Shown here: one piece after another, positions 1 through 8,091 of the stretch | How the letters are laid out: each line of letters begins with the position of its first letter | How positions within the stretch are numbered: the first letter of the stretch is position 1 | Source: Chryseobacterium cucumeris | GTDB taxonomy: Bacteria > Bacteroidota > Bacteroidia > Flavobacteriales > Weeksellaceae | Assembly (NCBI RefSeq): GCF_001593385.1 | Contig: NZ_LUVZ01000001.1 | Span: 62,001 to 126,000, forward strand | Direction of reading: 5' to 3' | Length of the DNA stretch: 64,000 bases | Position numbers and translations under genes: made by a program | The notes under the pieces: generated by a model | Told to the model about the DNA's origin: nothing | The model's database searches: none | The model's input: the letters and a program-made list of their open reading frames with translations, nothing else

Positions 1-246
1 AAGATCTTACAGCAGATGGCTCCTTCTGATGTATACCTGGTTACTTCCGGGTTTCATATGAAAAGATCTATGGCTTTGTTTCAGACATTTGGATTAAACC
101 CGGTTCCTCAAGCTTCAGATATTATAGATACTGAAATTACTGTATTTCCTAACAGTTATAATGCAGCATTTACTTTTGTGATGCTCAAAGAAGTGTTGGG
201 AATATGGCAGGTGCAGCTGTATAACAGCCTGGGGTTGAATGGATAG
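1..246 (+). CDS. YdcF/DUF218-type protein, C-terminal part (5' end outside window)
   Basis: The reading frame is open from base 1 and ends with TAG at 244-246, so this is the tail of a gene that starts before the window. The remaining roughly 80 residues carry VTSGFHMKRS, which matches the conserved 'vTs.fHm.Ra' motif near the end of the DUF218/YdcF family, followed by the usual short alpha/beta tail. These proteins are often membrane-anchored, bind S-adenosylmethionine or act around cell-envelope biogenesis; the exact role here cannot be told from a fragment. A strong hairpin follows directly, so the gene ends its transcript here. Confidence 0.7.
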   Translation, partial: KILQQMAPSDVYLVTSGFHMKRSMALFQTFGLNPVPQASDIIDTEITVFPNSYNAAFTFVMLKEVLGIWQVQLYNSLGLNG

Positions 247-266
247 TTATTTAAAACTATGATATA

Positions 267-304
267 AAAACCGGACACTTAAACTAACTTAGGTGTCCGG
301 TTTT
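267..304. terminator. Bidirectional intrinsic terminator
   Basis: AAAACCGGACAC at 267-278 pairs perfectly with GTGTCCGGTTTT at 293-304 around a 14-base loop. The A-run and T-run on the two sides make it usable from both strands. It separates the convergent YdcF-type gene and the EamA gene. Confidence 0.8.
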
Positions 305-323
305 GGTTTAAAAGCTTTGATTT

Positions 324-1193
324 TTATTTTGTTTTCTTAATAGAAATTACCGTCTGCAAAACCACAGAAGCAATAATAAAGACCAATCCTATATAAAACG
401 AAAGATTCACTTCTTTGCTTTCTCCGAAAAATAAGAACGCCATAATAATAGCATACACAGGCTCCAGATTGTATGTTAAGTTAACGGTAAATGCCGGAAT
501 TTTCTTCAAAACTTCTGCAAACATTACATATAAGCCAACAGTACAAAAAAGCGATAAAACGCCCAAATAAGCCGTGTTTTTTAAGTCAGGAACTATGCTA
601 TCTGACTGAAAATAGAGGAGATATACGGGCAAAAACGCTCCCCAGCATAAAGTACCGGCAATCATCTGATAATAGTTGATAATTTTGGTATCAAAATGAG
701 TCACCAGACGTTTGTTATAAATCGTATACAAAGCCCCGAATGCCGATGAAAAGACGCCTAATATAATCCCAAGCTGATAGGAAGTATCAAAGTGAAATAT
801 TAAACTGATTCCTACAATCGTTAACGTACTGAGAAGTAATTCTGAAAGCTTGAATTTCTCCCTATCAAGAACAGGTTTGAATATAGCTGTGAAAAAACTT
901 GTCAGGCAGTAGCACACCACACCAATGGATATATTGGCATATTTTATACTGGCATAAAAAAGAAGCCAATGGAGCGTAAGCAGTAAGCCGGCTTTTGAAA
1001 TCTGAATTTTTCCCCGGAAAGGAATATCCGTTGGGATTTTCAAGAGCTTTACAATAAAGAACAAAATAATAGAGGAGAAGAGGAGTCTGTACCAGACCAG
1101 TAAACCTTCGTTAAGAGTGATCAATTTCCCGAATACACCAGTAAATCCGGCCAGAATTACGGCCAGATGTAATAATAAATATGATTTTTTCAT
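324..1193 (-). CDS. EamA/DMT-superfamily transporter
   Basis: The 289-residue product is almost entirely hydrophobic, with about ten predicted membrane segments arranged as two EamA-type halves (roughly residues 5-135 and 145-285). Length and layout match the drug/metabolite transporter superfamily, which exports amino acids, nucleosides or other small metabolites across the inner membrane. The substrate cannot be read from the sequence. The second half ends in the typical C-terminal helix and a short basic tail (KKTK). It is a single-gene unit: it converges on the preceding gene through the 267-304 hairpin, and the next gene upstream on the same strand is about 200 bases away. Confidence 0.85.
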   Translation of the reverse strand: MKKSYLLLHLAVILAGFTGVFGKLITLNEGLLVWYRLLFSSIILFFIVKLLKIPTDIPFRGKIQISKAGLLLTLHWLLFYASIKYANISIGVVCYCLTSFFTAIFKPVLDREKFKLSELLLSTLTIVGISLIFHFDTSYQLGIILGVFSSAFGALYTIYNKRLVTHFDTKIINYYQMIAGTLCWGAFLPVYLLYFQSDSIVPDLKNTAYLGVLSLFCTVGLYVMFAEVLKKIPAFTVNLTYNLEPVYAIIMAFLFFGESKEVNLSFYIGLVFIIASVVLQTVISIKKTK

Positions 1194-1390
1194 TTGAGAA
1201 TGAACTGTAAAATTGGAATTAATATTTTTGTTAGAATGTGAAGCACGGCAAAACCGATCGTTAATAAGTTAACGACATGAGTATGCTTCAAATTAAATTG
1301 AAAATATTAAGGTGCTGGAGGAGGCAGACAGTTCGAGCGGTTCATATTGATCTGTTGAATGTCAAATATAGGGAAAAATATTTTGAAAGT

Positions 1391-1786
1391 TTACATAAAA
1401 AATACATTGAACTTGTGTCCATCCGGATCTGCAAATACAAAACCGTAGTAATTTTCTCCAAAGCTCTCAGGCTCTGAAACAATGGTTCCACCAGCATTTT
1501 TTACTTCTTCAGCCCATTCATCCACCTGACTTTTGCTTTCTGCAGAAAGGGTGAATATAATTTCGTTGGAGCTTTGAGGATCTCCGAATTTCATGCTTTT
1601 CAGGTTGTTTTCTATGACATTTTTTAAGAAAAAGTGGACAATCAATTCATTTCCAGCCATAAAAAAACTTACCAGCTCATTGGAACTGTACGGGCTATTA
1701 GGTCTGAATCCCAGTTCAGTATAGAATTTCTGTGTGCGTTCGAGGTCGGTTACGGCCAGATTGGCCCAGATCATTTTAGGTTTCAT
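1391..1786 (-). CDS. VOC (glyoxalase/bleomycin-resistance fold) family protein
   Basis: The 131-residue protein begins KPKMIWANLAVTDLERTQKF and ends FADPDGHKFNVFFM, the two signature strands of a one-domain VOC protein made of two beta-alpha-beta-beta-beta units. Candidate metal-ligand positions are polar, but the first canonical His is replaced by Asn (WANLAV). Enzymatic function is therefore uncertain: it could be a dioxygenase-like or isomerase-like protein, or a binding protein. It appears to be a single gene. Confidence 0.85.
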   Translation of the reverse strand: MKPKMIWANLAVTDLERTQKFYTELGFRPNSPYSSNELVSFFMAGNELIVHFFLKNVIENNLKSMKFGDPQSSNEIIFTLSAESKSQVDEWAEEVKNAGGTIVSEPESFGENYYGFVFADPDGHKFNVFFM

Positions 1787-1929
1787 ACTATTTTATTTTT
1801 TGGTTAGGATAAAGGTATTCTGTTTTTACAGTAGAAAACCTGCCATGTGGCAAGATTTTGTATTTTTAAGATCAGTATGAGACTTTGAATGGTTTCAATT
1901 TAACATAATGTAATAATGAATTATAGTGC

Positions 1930-2116
1930 ATGAATAAGAGTATTGTAGATAAAATTAAGCAGTTAGGAGGAATATCCTGATCATTTTTTTGTTTGTGCAA
2001 CAGATCCTGACCAGAATAATCCAACAGTCCTGGAAGAGTTTCTGGATCGTTTTATGATCCAGAAAGAGTTCTTAGAAACGGTTAAAGAATATTTGGCCAG
2101 GAAAATGACGGAATAA
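1930..2116 (+). pseudogene. Possible frameshifted remnant of a small gene
   Basis: ATG at 1930 opens a frame reading MNKSIVDKIKQLGG that stops at about 1980. A second frame, one base off, continues as EYPDHFFVCATDPDQ and ends with TAA at 2114-2116 after about 50 coherent, charged, helix-like residues. Joined by a single frameshift near 1966-1972 they would form one protein of about 60 residues. The family is not recognised, and the reading could be chance. Confidence 0.3.
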
Positions 2117-2373
2117 GAGATTCTCAGGCGGTTAGTTACTCTATTTGTAGGCTGTAATAAAAGTCCTATAATTTATATTATGTTAAATTGTGTATTGTTT
2201 GGCTTTCAAAGATTCACAGAACATGTTATTATATTTCATGATTTTATACTTTCGGCCATTGCATCAGATTTTCAAGTATAATAAACTCTATCTTCCGCAA
2301 CTGCTTATATTTTCAGATAAATCATCTTAAATCCAGAAAGTTTTGAATCCCTTACGTTTCTTATAAAATAAAT

Positions 2374-2412
2374 GGCAGATTAAGGAATCTTTTAATTGAG
2401 CCTTAATCCGCC
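2374..2412 (-). terminator. Terminator-like hairpin after the TPR/DUF6624 gene
   Basis: GGCAGATTAAGG (2374-2385) pairs with CCTTAATCCGCC (2401-2412) with one mismatch. On the minus strand it is followed by an AT-rich, T-containing run. It lies 33 bases past the stop codon of the gene ending at 2445. Confidence 0.5.
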
Positions 2413-2444
2413 ACTTGTGCCAACTGCTGTAATCAGATGGTTTT

Positions 2445-3398
2445 CTATTTATTTAATTTTTCTAATTCGGGTAATTCTCTTTTATACTTTTCAACGTCCC
2501 AAACCAAATTCCAATTTTTAACATAGTTAGAGATTGGATCTAAGCCGACTTCTGTTCTTCTTTTATCTACATTGTCAGGATCAGTTAAAGGTAAAATATA
2601 GTAAGTATTATTACTTTGATTGATTCCTATTTGGCTTCCGTAGATTTGTTTTCTGCCTTCGCGAATTTCTATTCTGTCAATTAACAAAGCTAAAGAACCT
2701 GGACTCGCATTGCCTTTTGTTACTGCTTCTTTCATCATGGGTAAATATTTTTTTTGCGTTTCCAGATCTGAATGTTGAATGACAAGAAATAATGCACTAT
2801 TGGCTTGCGCGCCTACTTTGTCTTTACCCACCCAGCCTTTTTCATCTAATATTTTTTTTACTTTTATTAAGTTAATGGAGTCTTTCTGATTGGTTATTTT
2901 CCAAAGGTCATTTATTTCTTTAGAATTTGGGCCGAATTTTTTTTGAGTTTCACTCATTTGTACTCTATATTTCTGGTCTTCATCAAGAATTGCCAATAAC
3001 TCAGCCTGCAGGGGTTTGTCATAATTTGCTTCTATGGCTGCTATTTTTTTTTCTAACTTTTCAATGGTTTTCCCCCACTCTTTTTTCGAATGCAAATTTT
3101 CTAAATCAGTATCAGAATTTAAGTGCTTTAGATTGGTCCAGCCTTTTTCTATTGATAAGTTCAGCCATTTAAATGCTTGCTTTGTATTTCCCGCTAAAGA
3201 AGATGAACATGCACCATTATATAAGTGACTTGGATTTTCGCTTTCGATTTTAAAAGCCTGATTATATAAATCTGCAGACATTTTATAATCTTTTGATTCA
3301 TATAATTGATTAGCTTCACTTATTAATTTTGAATATTCCTGAGCATTAAAGCCTGAGAATAAAAATAGTAATAACAAAGTATAAATAGTATTTCTCAT
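2445..3398 (-). CDS. Exported TPR protein with DUF6624 domain
   Basis: The 317-residue protein starts with a clear signal peptide (about residues 1-19, ending FNAQ). Residues about 20-105 resemble tetratricopeptide units (YKMSADLYNQAFKIE, AFKWLNLSIEKGW). The C-terminal half carries the DUF6624 pattern: GWVGKDKVG, ALFLVIQHSDLETQKKYLP, then LALLIDRIEIREGRKQIYGSQ. DUF6624 is a Bacteroidota-rich domain of unknown function, so only an exported, protein-binding role can be inferred. No operon partner is evident. Confidence 0.8.
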   Translation of the reverse strand: MRNTIYTLLLLFLFSGFNAQEYSKLISEANQLYESKDYKMSADLYNQAFKIESENPSHLYNGACSSSLAGNTKQAFKWLNLSIEKGWTNLKHLNSDTDLENLHSKKEWGKTIEKLEKKIAAIEANYDKPLQAELLAILDEDQKYRVQMSETQKKFGPNSKEINDLWKITNQKDSINLIKVKKILDEKGWVGKDKVGAQANSALFLVIQHSDLETQKKYLPMMKEAVTKGNASPGSLALLIDRIEIREGRKQIYGSQIGINQSNNTYYILPLTDPDNVDKRRTEVGLDPISNYVKNWNLVWDVEKYKRELPELEKLNK

Positions 3399-3548
3399 GT
3401 TTTCTGTATTTAATTCTTAAATCTTAGATGGTTATTATTCTACTAATATAAAATTTATTTTGATGATTGAATTGTTAAGAGATCATAAAAAAGAATTTAT
3501 ACTAGGTTTTCGTTGGATTGACGAATTTTTTGTTTTTTAATTAAATAA

Positions 3549-5006
3549 TCATATTGAATACCTATTTGTAAGAATTTTCTTCATGAATAAAACGATCTCT
3601 TCAAGTTCTTTCTCATTCTTTGAAGCAAAACCTAATCGAAAAGCATTCTCTTCTTCATCTATTCGTTTGATTTGCAATTGTAAATGAGTTTTCAATGTAT
3701 TAACGCTGTAGGGATGTTTGAGCTGTATCCAAACCGACAGGCCGCCGTCTGGTAAGGTAAAAGAGATATAAGGGCTTAGATGCTGCTGCAAAAGTATATT
3801 CAGATAATCTCTGCGTTGATGGTAAGACTTTTTGGCTTTCTTCAGATACCTTCCCAAATCACCACTTTTAATCAATTCTGCTAATGCATTCTGCATATAT
3901 CCATCCCCTCCTACATCAATTGCTTTTCGTAAAACAACAGCTTCCTGAATGAAATTTTTAGGAGCAACCATAAAACCAATACGAATGGAAGAACCCAATA
4001 TTTTTGAAAATGAACCAATGTAAATGACATTCCCCTTATGAGCTCCACTTGCCAAAGGTAAATATGGTGAGGAGGAATAATGATAATCATAATCGTAATC
4101 ATCCTCAATAATAGCAAACGAATATTGATTGGAAAGCTCCAACAGTTTCATTCTCCTTTCAACGCTCAAAGTGACTGTTGTAGGATAATGATGATGAGGA
4201 ATGAGGTATACGGCGGTTATTTTTTTCTTTTTACACATTTTTTCGAGAGCATTAATGTCCAGTCCGTTTTCGTCTACAGGAACCTCTATTACAGATGCTT
4301 TTGTTTTCTCAAATGCACTGTTCGCAATAGGATATCCTGGTTTTCCGGAAACAATAATGTCTCCATCCTGTAAAAGCAACTGAGCCGCCAGATAAATGCT
4401 CATTTGTGCGCCATGGGTAATCAATAGGTTATCAACGGAAATATTCAGCCCTCTTGTTGCAGATAGATATCTCGATAGCTCTTCTCTTAGTTTTAATGTA
4501 CCTTGAGTTGTCCCAACAACTGCTTTTTTAATGCTAAAGCTTCTTGATGTATAGCTGCGGTAAATTTTCAACAGTTCATCTATAGGAGAAAGGCGAATAT
4601 CGGGATGCCCATCATCAATGAAAATCTCAGGAAGAACAGTCAGCTCCTGCTGTGACGGATCTTTCTTTGATAGATGAATCGGAAGGTCGAAATTATTTTC
4701 ATAGGATAAAGATGAATTTTGAGCGTTCCACTTTTGAGGTTGTAGAGTTGGAATACGCTCAGATACTCTGACCTGTTTCCGGGGAATAATCAGGATCCAA
4801 TCCTGGGCATTGAGCTCTTCATATGCAGCGATTACCGTCTTACGGTGCACACCCAGTGTTTTTGCAAGTTCTCTGGTACCGGGAAGAGCCATTCCGGCCT
4901 TTACATTACCGTTTCTTATTGCATTAATAATAGAGATGGCTATCTGTCTGTAAACAGGAAGCTTTTTTTCTTTATCAATAGTGATGATATGTTCAAACGG
5001 AAACAT
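3549..5006 (-). CDS. MocR/PdxR-type regulator: GntR wHTH fused to fold-type I aminotransferase
   Basis: This 485-residue protein has a GntR winged helix at about residues 10-80 (LPVYRQIAISIINAIRNG, GTRELAKTLGVHRKTVIAAY). A linker follows, then a full-length aminotransferase-like domain (about 120-480) with the PLP-lysine motif SFSK inside YIGSFSKILGSSIRIGF. MocR regulators sense PLP or an amino-acid adduct and control adjacent genes. It is transcribed away from an ABM monooxygenase and a GNAT gene, from a 94-base intergenic region with a 7-bp inverted repeat and promoter boxes on both strands, which suggests it controls those genes and itself. The effector cannot be assigned. Confidence 0.9.
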   Translation of the reverse strand: MFPFEHIITIDKEKKLPVYRQIAISIINAIRNGNVKAGMALPGTRELAKTLGVHRKTVIAAYEELNAQDWILIIPRKQVRVSERIPTLQPQKWNAQNSSLSYENNFDLPIHLSKKDPSQQELTVLPEIFIDDGHPDIRLSPIDELLKIYRSYTSRSFSIKKAVVGTTQGTLKLREELSRYLSATRGLNISVDNLLITHGAQMSIYLAAQLLLQDGDIIVSGKPGYPIANSAFEKTKASVIEVPVDENGLDINALEKMCKKKKITAVYLIPHHHYPTTVTLSVERRMKLLELSNQYSFAIIEDDYDYDYHYSSSPYLPLASGAHKGNVIYIGSFSKILGSSIRIGFMVAPKNFIQEAVVLRKAIDVGGDGYMQNALAELIKSGDLGRYLKKAKKSYHQRRDYLNILLQQHLSPYISFTLPDGGLSVWIQLKHPYSVNTLKTHLQLQIKRIDEEENAFRLGFASKNEKELEEIVLFMKKILTNRYSI

Positions 5007-5009
5007 TCT

Positions 5010-5050
5010 GGACTACTCTATATGTTTAATCTGGTATACAAATGTAGTCC
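5010..5050. promoter_or_regulatory. Candidate MocR operator: inverted repeat in divergent promoter region
   Basis: GGACTAC at 5010-5016 and GTAGTCC at 5044-5050 form a perfect 7-bp inverted repeat with 27 bases between the arms. The right arm overlaps a minus-strand TACATTTG box (5046 to 5039) and lies just before the plus-strand TAATTTTG box at 5061-5068, a place where a bound regulator could affect both genes. Confidence 0.45.
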
Positions 5051-5060
5051 AAATTACCTA

Positions 5061-5068
5061 TAATTTTG
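5061..5068 (+). promoter_or_regulatory. Bacteroidota -7 box for the ABM/GNAT pair
   Basis: TAATTTTG fits the TAnnTTTG consensus of the flavobacterial housekeeping sigma factor and sits 33 bases before the start of the ABM gene. The -33 element is weak (CTGG near 5031). Confidence 0.45.
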
Positions 5069-5100
5069 CCCTGTAAATCAAATAATTTTTAATTAAAAGT

Positions 5101-5436
5101 ATGATAGCTGTAATATTTGAAGTCGCTCCTGAAGAAGGAAAAAAAGATGAATATCTGGATATCGCAAGCTCACTAAAATCCGAGCTGGAAGGAATTCCTG
5201 GATTTATTTCGATTGAACGGTTTCAAAGTCTTGTAGATCCGAAAAAAATTCTTTCCCTGTCCTTTTGGAAAGATGAAGATGGTATAAAAGAATGGCGCAA
5301 CAGAACCACTCACAGGAAAGCACAACAGGCAGGGCGGAATTCTGTGTTTGAAGATTACAGATTGCGTGTAGCTTCCGTGATACGCGATTATGGGATGTTT
5401 GAAAGACAAGAAGCCCCTGCGGATAATATCTTTTGA
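5101..5436 (+). CDS. Antibiotic-biosynthesis-monooxygenase (ABM) domain protein
   Basis: The 111-residue protein begins MIAVIFEVAPEEGKKDEYLD and shows the ABM ferredoxin-like fold pattern: an N-terminal beta strand, then GFISIERF, then SLSFWKDEDGIKEWRN with the conserved Trp pair and a following RKAQQAG helix. Small ABM proteins act as cofactor-less monooxygenases on aromatic or quinone substrates or as haem-degrading enzymes. The haem ligands of IsdG are not obvious, so a quinone or stress role is more likely. It is 21 bases upstream of a GNAT gene in the same direction and divergent from the MocR gene, so it is the likely MocR target. Confidence 0.8.
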   Translation: MIAVIFEVAPEEGKKDEYLDIASSLKSELEGIPGFISIERFQSLVDPKKILSLSFWKDEDGIKEWRNRTTHRKAQQAGRNSVFEDYRLRVASVIRDYGMFERQEAPADNIF

Positions 5437-5457
5437 AATAACAGTAAAAAAATAAAA

Positions 5458-5865
5458 ATGATTACGTATCAAATTGAAGAAAAAATTGGAATAGAAGAAT
5501 TTACCCAGGTGCTGGTAAACTCTACATTAGGAGAAAGACGTCCGGTAAACGAACCGGAAAGAATAACAGAGATGCTGCAGCATGCCAATCTTATTGCAAC
5601 TGCCCGGGCTAATGGTAAATTGATTGGAATATCAAGATCATTAACTGATTTTGCATTCTGCACTTATCTTTCAGATCTGGCGGTTGATGAGAATTATCAA
5701 AAGAAAGGCATTGGAAAAGAATTAATCCGATTGACAAAAGAACATACTCCAAAAGCTACATTGATTTTATTGGCCGCACCAAAAGCTGTGGGCTACTACC
5801 CTAAAATCGGGATGAAACAGTGGGAACAGTGCTATATACTGAACAATGTGGAGGATTTGAAATAA
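5458..5865 (+). CDS. GNAT-family N-acetyltransferase
   Basis: The 135-residue protein contains the acetyl-CoA loop LAVDENYQKKGIGKELI (motif A, Q/R-x-x-G-I-G form) and the downstream beta strand/bulge LILLAAPKAVGYYPKIGM typical of GNAT enzymes. The Y-P-x-x-G-M ending is seen in YjdJ/small-molecule N-acetyltransferases. It probably shares a transcript with the ABM gene 21 bases upstream and is followed by a hairpin terminator. The substrate is unknown. Confidence 0.85.
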   Translation: MITYQIEEKIGIEEFTQVLVNSTLGERRPVNEPERITEMLQHANLIATARANGKLIGISRSLTDFAFCTYLSDLAVDENYQKKGIGKELIRLTKEHTPKATLILLAAPKAVGYYPKIGMKQWEQCYILNNVEDLK

Positions 5866-5885
5866 TGAAATACCCCGGAAAATAA

Positions 5886-5914
5886 GAAGACATGTACTAA
5901 AACTACATGTCTTC
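5886..5914. terminator. Intrinsic terminator between convergent genes
   Basis: GAAGACATGTA (5886-5896) pairs perfectly with TACATGTCTTC (904-914 of the same block, 5904-5914) around a 7-base loop and runs into TTT. It ends the GNAT transcript and may also serve the opposing gene. Confidence 0.75.
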
Positions 5915-5964
5915 TTTAAGTAAAATCACTTATTTATATTGTTTCCCGCTAAGCTATATATCTG

Positions 5965-7203
5965 TTACCTGTTAAACGGATACTCATTAATCCAATGAAA
6001 ACTCCTCTTGTTTAAAAGATAATCTTCTTTTTTCTTTCTTATTGTTTTTATTTTTACAGAATCACGACCCTTATTTCCTGTAAAAATGATACTATCTTTT
6101 TGACTGTTGTAATGCAGGTAAGCATATAGGTCCTGATGATCTATTTTACGAAGCATAAGTGTTTTATTTTCAGTATCTAAAACGCTCTGGAATGTTTTAG
6201 TACTGTCATTGTTCAGGATTACTTTTGTCCGGCTTGGAGAAGTTATCAATATTTTTTTCCAGCCAATGGAATCGTTGCATGATATTTCCTGGTTGTTTAT
6301 GATAAATTTATCTACAATATATGCACCCTCCATCGGAGCGGCCGGAGGTGTATAAAATAGTGCTGATGAAGAGCTTAATATGAAAAAAGCTATTACAAGC
6401 CATTTGAATACAATAACTGTAATACTCTTCCACTTTTTGTCGAATGTTCTTTTTTGAAAACGTAACTGCGATGGCTGATGCAAGATAAAAAAACGATATA
6501 ATGCCATTGCATCACCGCTTACAATAAAAAGACAGAACAAAACAATATGACTGGAAAATATTTTAACCGGCACATCATAGAAAAAATTCAACAGAGCTAC
6601 ATTGATCATCACCGTCATGGAAAAAAGAGCACCAAAGGTTTTGGTTCTCCTGAAAAGAAGCAAAAGTCCACCAATAACTTCCAACAATCCGGAAACAAAT
6701 GTATAACCAGTGGAAGCTCCCATCATGGCCCATACCATCCCCATTGGTGACATGTCTCCAACTTTTTCTTCCAGTCTGCCAATTGAATTAGGAGGAAACT
6801 GCCCGTCGTGTAGTTTTGCAAAACCGTATGAAAGCATTATCATAGCTACATAATAGCGTGCCACTACTACCGTAAACCAATGAAGATCTTTAAATGTCCG
6901 CTGTTTTTTATCTGCAAGAAGTATAACGAGTGCAGCCACTACCGCTAAGCCAATATTTACAAGCACTACCCAATAATCTAATGTTGTATCGCCGCTGCCA
7001 GTCATTGTAATATATTCTACCTGCGTTTGCTGAAAAACATTTTTACACAACCACAAGACTCCACTCTTATGTATTCCTGCTAAAGGCGAAAACTGAGAGG
7101 TAAAAATAAAAAGATACACATAAGAAATAACAAACAAATGCAGAAAACGTAGTACAGCATTATGCTTTCTCTGATTGGGAAAAGTGATGGGTTTTGTATT
7201 CAT
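5965..7203 (-). CDS. DoxX-like multi-pass membrane protein with extra C-terminal domain
   Basis: The 412-residue protein has a cytoplasmic start, a first hydrophobic segment near residues 20-40 and then a cluster of membrane helices to about residue 275. The pattern VVARYYVAMIMLSYGFAKL with GLLEVIGGLLLLF is that of DoxX/DoxD-like proteins. After a last helix (about 265-285) comes a soluble region of about 125 residues, rich in beta strands (LMLRKIDHQDLYAYLHYNSQ), that ends in a basic tail. No operon partner is close. DoxX-like proteins are linked to thiol/redox stress or quinone-related functions, but nothing here fixes a substrate. Confidence 0.65.
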   Translation of the reverse strand: MNTKPITFPNQRKHNAVLRFLHLFVISYVYLFIFTSQFSPLAGIHKSGVLWLCKNVFQQTQVEYITMTGSGDTTLDYWVVLVNIGLAVVAALVILLADKKQRTFKDLHWFTVVVARYYVAMIMLSYGFAKLHDGQFPPNSIGRLEEKVGDMSPMGMVWAMMGASTGYTFVSGLLEVIGGLLLLFRRTKTFGALFSMTVMINVALLNFFYDVPVKIFSSHIVLFCLFIVSGDAMALYRFFILHQPSQLRFQKRTFDKKWKSITVIVFKWLVIAFFILSSSSALFYTPPAAPMEGAYIVDKFIINNQEISCNDSIGWKKILITSPSRTKVILNNDSTKTFQSVLDTENKTLMLRKIDHQDLYAYLHYNSQKDSIIFTGNKGRDSVKIKTIRKKKEDYLLNKRSFHWINEYPFNR

Positions 7204-7292
7204 ATTAACAATATTTATTTAAGATAAGAAAGCTTGTATTCATCATATAAATTTTTAGATATAGTTTGAGTGAAATTTAAAAGTTCTATTAT

Positions 7293-8042
7293 TTATTTCT
7301 CTGCATCAAATCCAAGTTTCTTTCTAAATTCAAGAGTAAGCTTGTAACTTTCTTCAATTTGAACTTTCTTTTTTGATCCTTTACTCATATCCTTACCTTG
7401 TTCTGTCCATAAGTAAGGAAAAAAACTGAATACCTGGTCGCCTTTAAGTTTTGCTACATCTTTTTTCCAATTTGCCCATCTGTATTCTTTATAAAATTCA
7501 TCAAGATTTTTATTAAAGCAAAAATTCAGAAATTCAGTGTAAGTAATGTCAAGAGGTTCATATTCCAAATTATCAGGTGCCAAATAATATACTTTTCCTA
7601 AATCGTTTCCAAGTCCGCCACCATTAAGAATGAAAATACCTCCTATTGCATCGTCAGCAATTAAAAGATATGGAATTGGCTGTCCATAATCCTCAAATGT
7701 TTTTCCTCTATTCCATTCCGGCAATGACCTGCTTAGCTTATCACTACCTGAGCCAAGAATTCTTATCCAGCCATTATCAACCAAAAGGCCCCCTGTCATG
7801 TATACAATTGAACCCATTGGAGATTTGGTTGTAACTTGGGTTTTGTATAAAGCATCCCTTGCTTGGTTGCTATCTACGGGTAATATTTCCACTTTATTTT
7901 TTGCGGTGTCTATCCATTCTTTTACAAGAATCCAACCTTGATCTTTATCGTTTATTAATTCGTCAATAGAGCGCATTTTTGTTTGTCCATAAGTTGTTAA
8001 TGAGAAGAAGGATAATATAATAATTGTCAAACATTTTATCAT
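7293..8042 (-). CDS. DUF2625 family exported protein
   Basis: The chosen start (8042) gives a protein of 249 residues beginning MIKCLTIIILSFFSLTTYGQ, a good signal peptide. The longer frame from 8081 would put 13 polar residues before it. The mature part carries the DUF2625 features: RSIDELINDKDQGW near the start, GSIVYMTGGLLVDNGWIRILGSG, then GQPIPYLLIADDAIGGIFILNGGG. DUF2625 is structurally described but has no known biochemical role. The gene follows the APH-type gene at 8092 on the same strand with about 50 bases between the chosen start and that gene's end. Confidence 0.8.
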   Translation of the reverse strand: MIKCLTIIILSFFSLTTYGQTKMRSIDELINDKDQGWILVKEWIDTAKNKVEILPVDSNQARDALYKTQVTTKSPMGSIVYMTGGLLVDNGWIRILGSGSDKLSRSLPEWNRGKTFEDYGQPIPYLLIADDAIGGIFILNGGGLGNDLGKVYYLAPDNLEYEPLDITYTEFLNFCFNKNLDEFYKEYRWANWKKDVAKLKGDQVFSFFPYLWTEQGKDMSKGSKKKVQIEESYKLTLEFRKKLGFDAEK

Positions 8043-8091
8043 GCTGATTAGTTTTCTAAAATGATAATTAATTGTATACATTTTTCTGTCA

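Larger units (their letters stand above)
1787..2444. other. Long gap (658 bases) with one decayed reading frame
   Basis: No intact gene is visible. It contains the possible gene remnant at 1930-2116 and a terminator-like hairpin at 2374-2412 for the gene that ends at 2445. The rest is AT-rich sequence with no recognisable element. Confidence 0.5.

Noticed and set aside
1277..1477. 66-codon plus-strand frame
   Set aside because: It overlaps the VOC gene on the other strand and has no family character.
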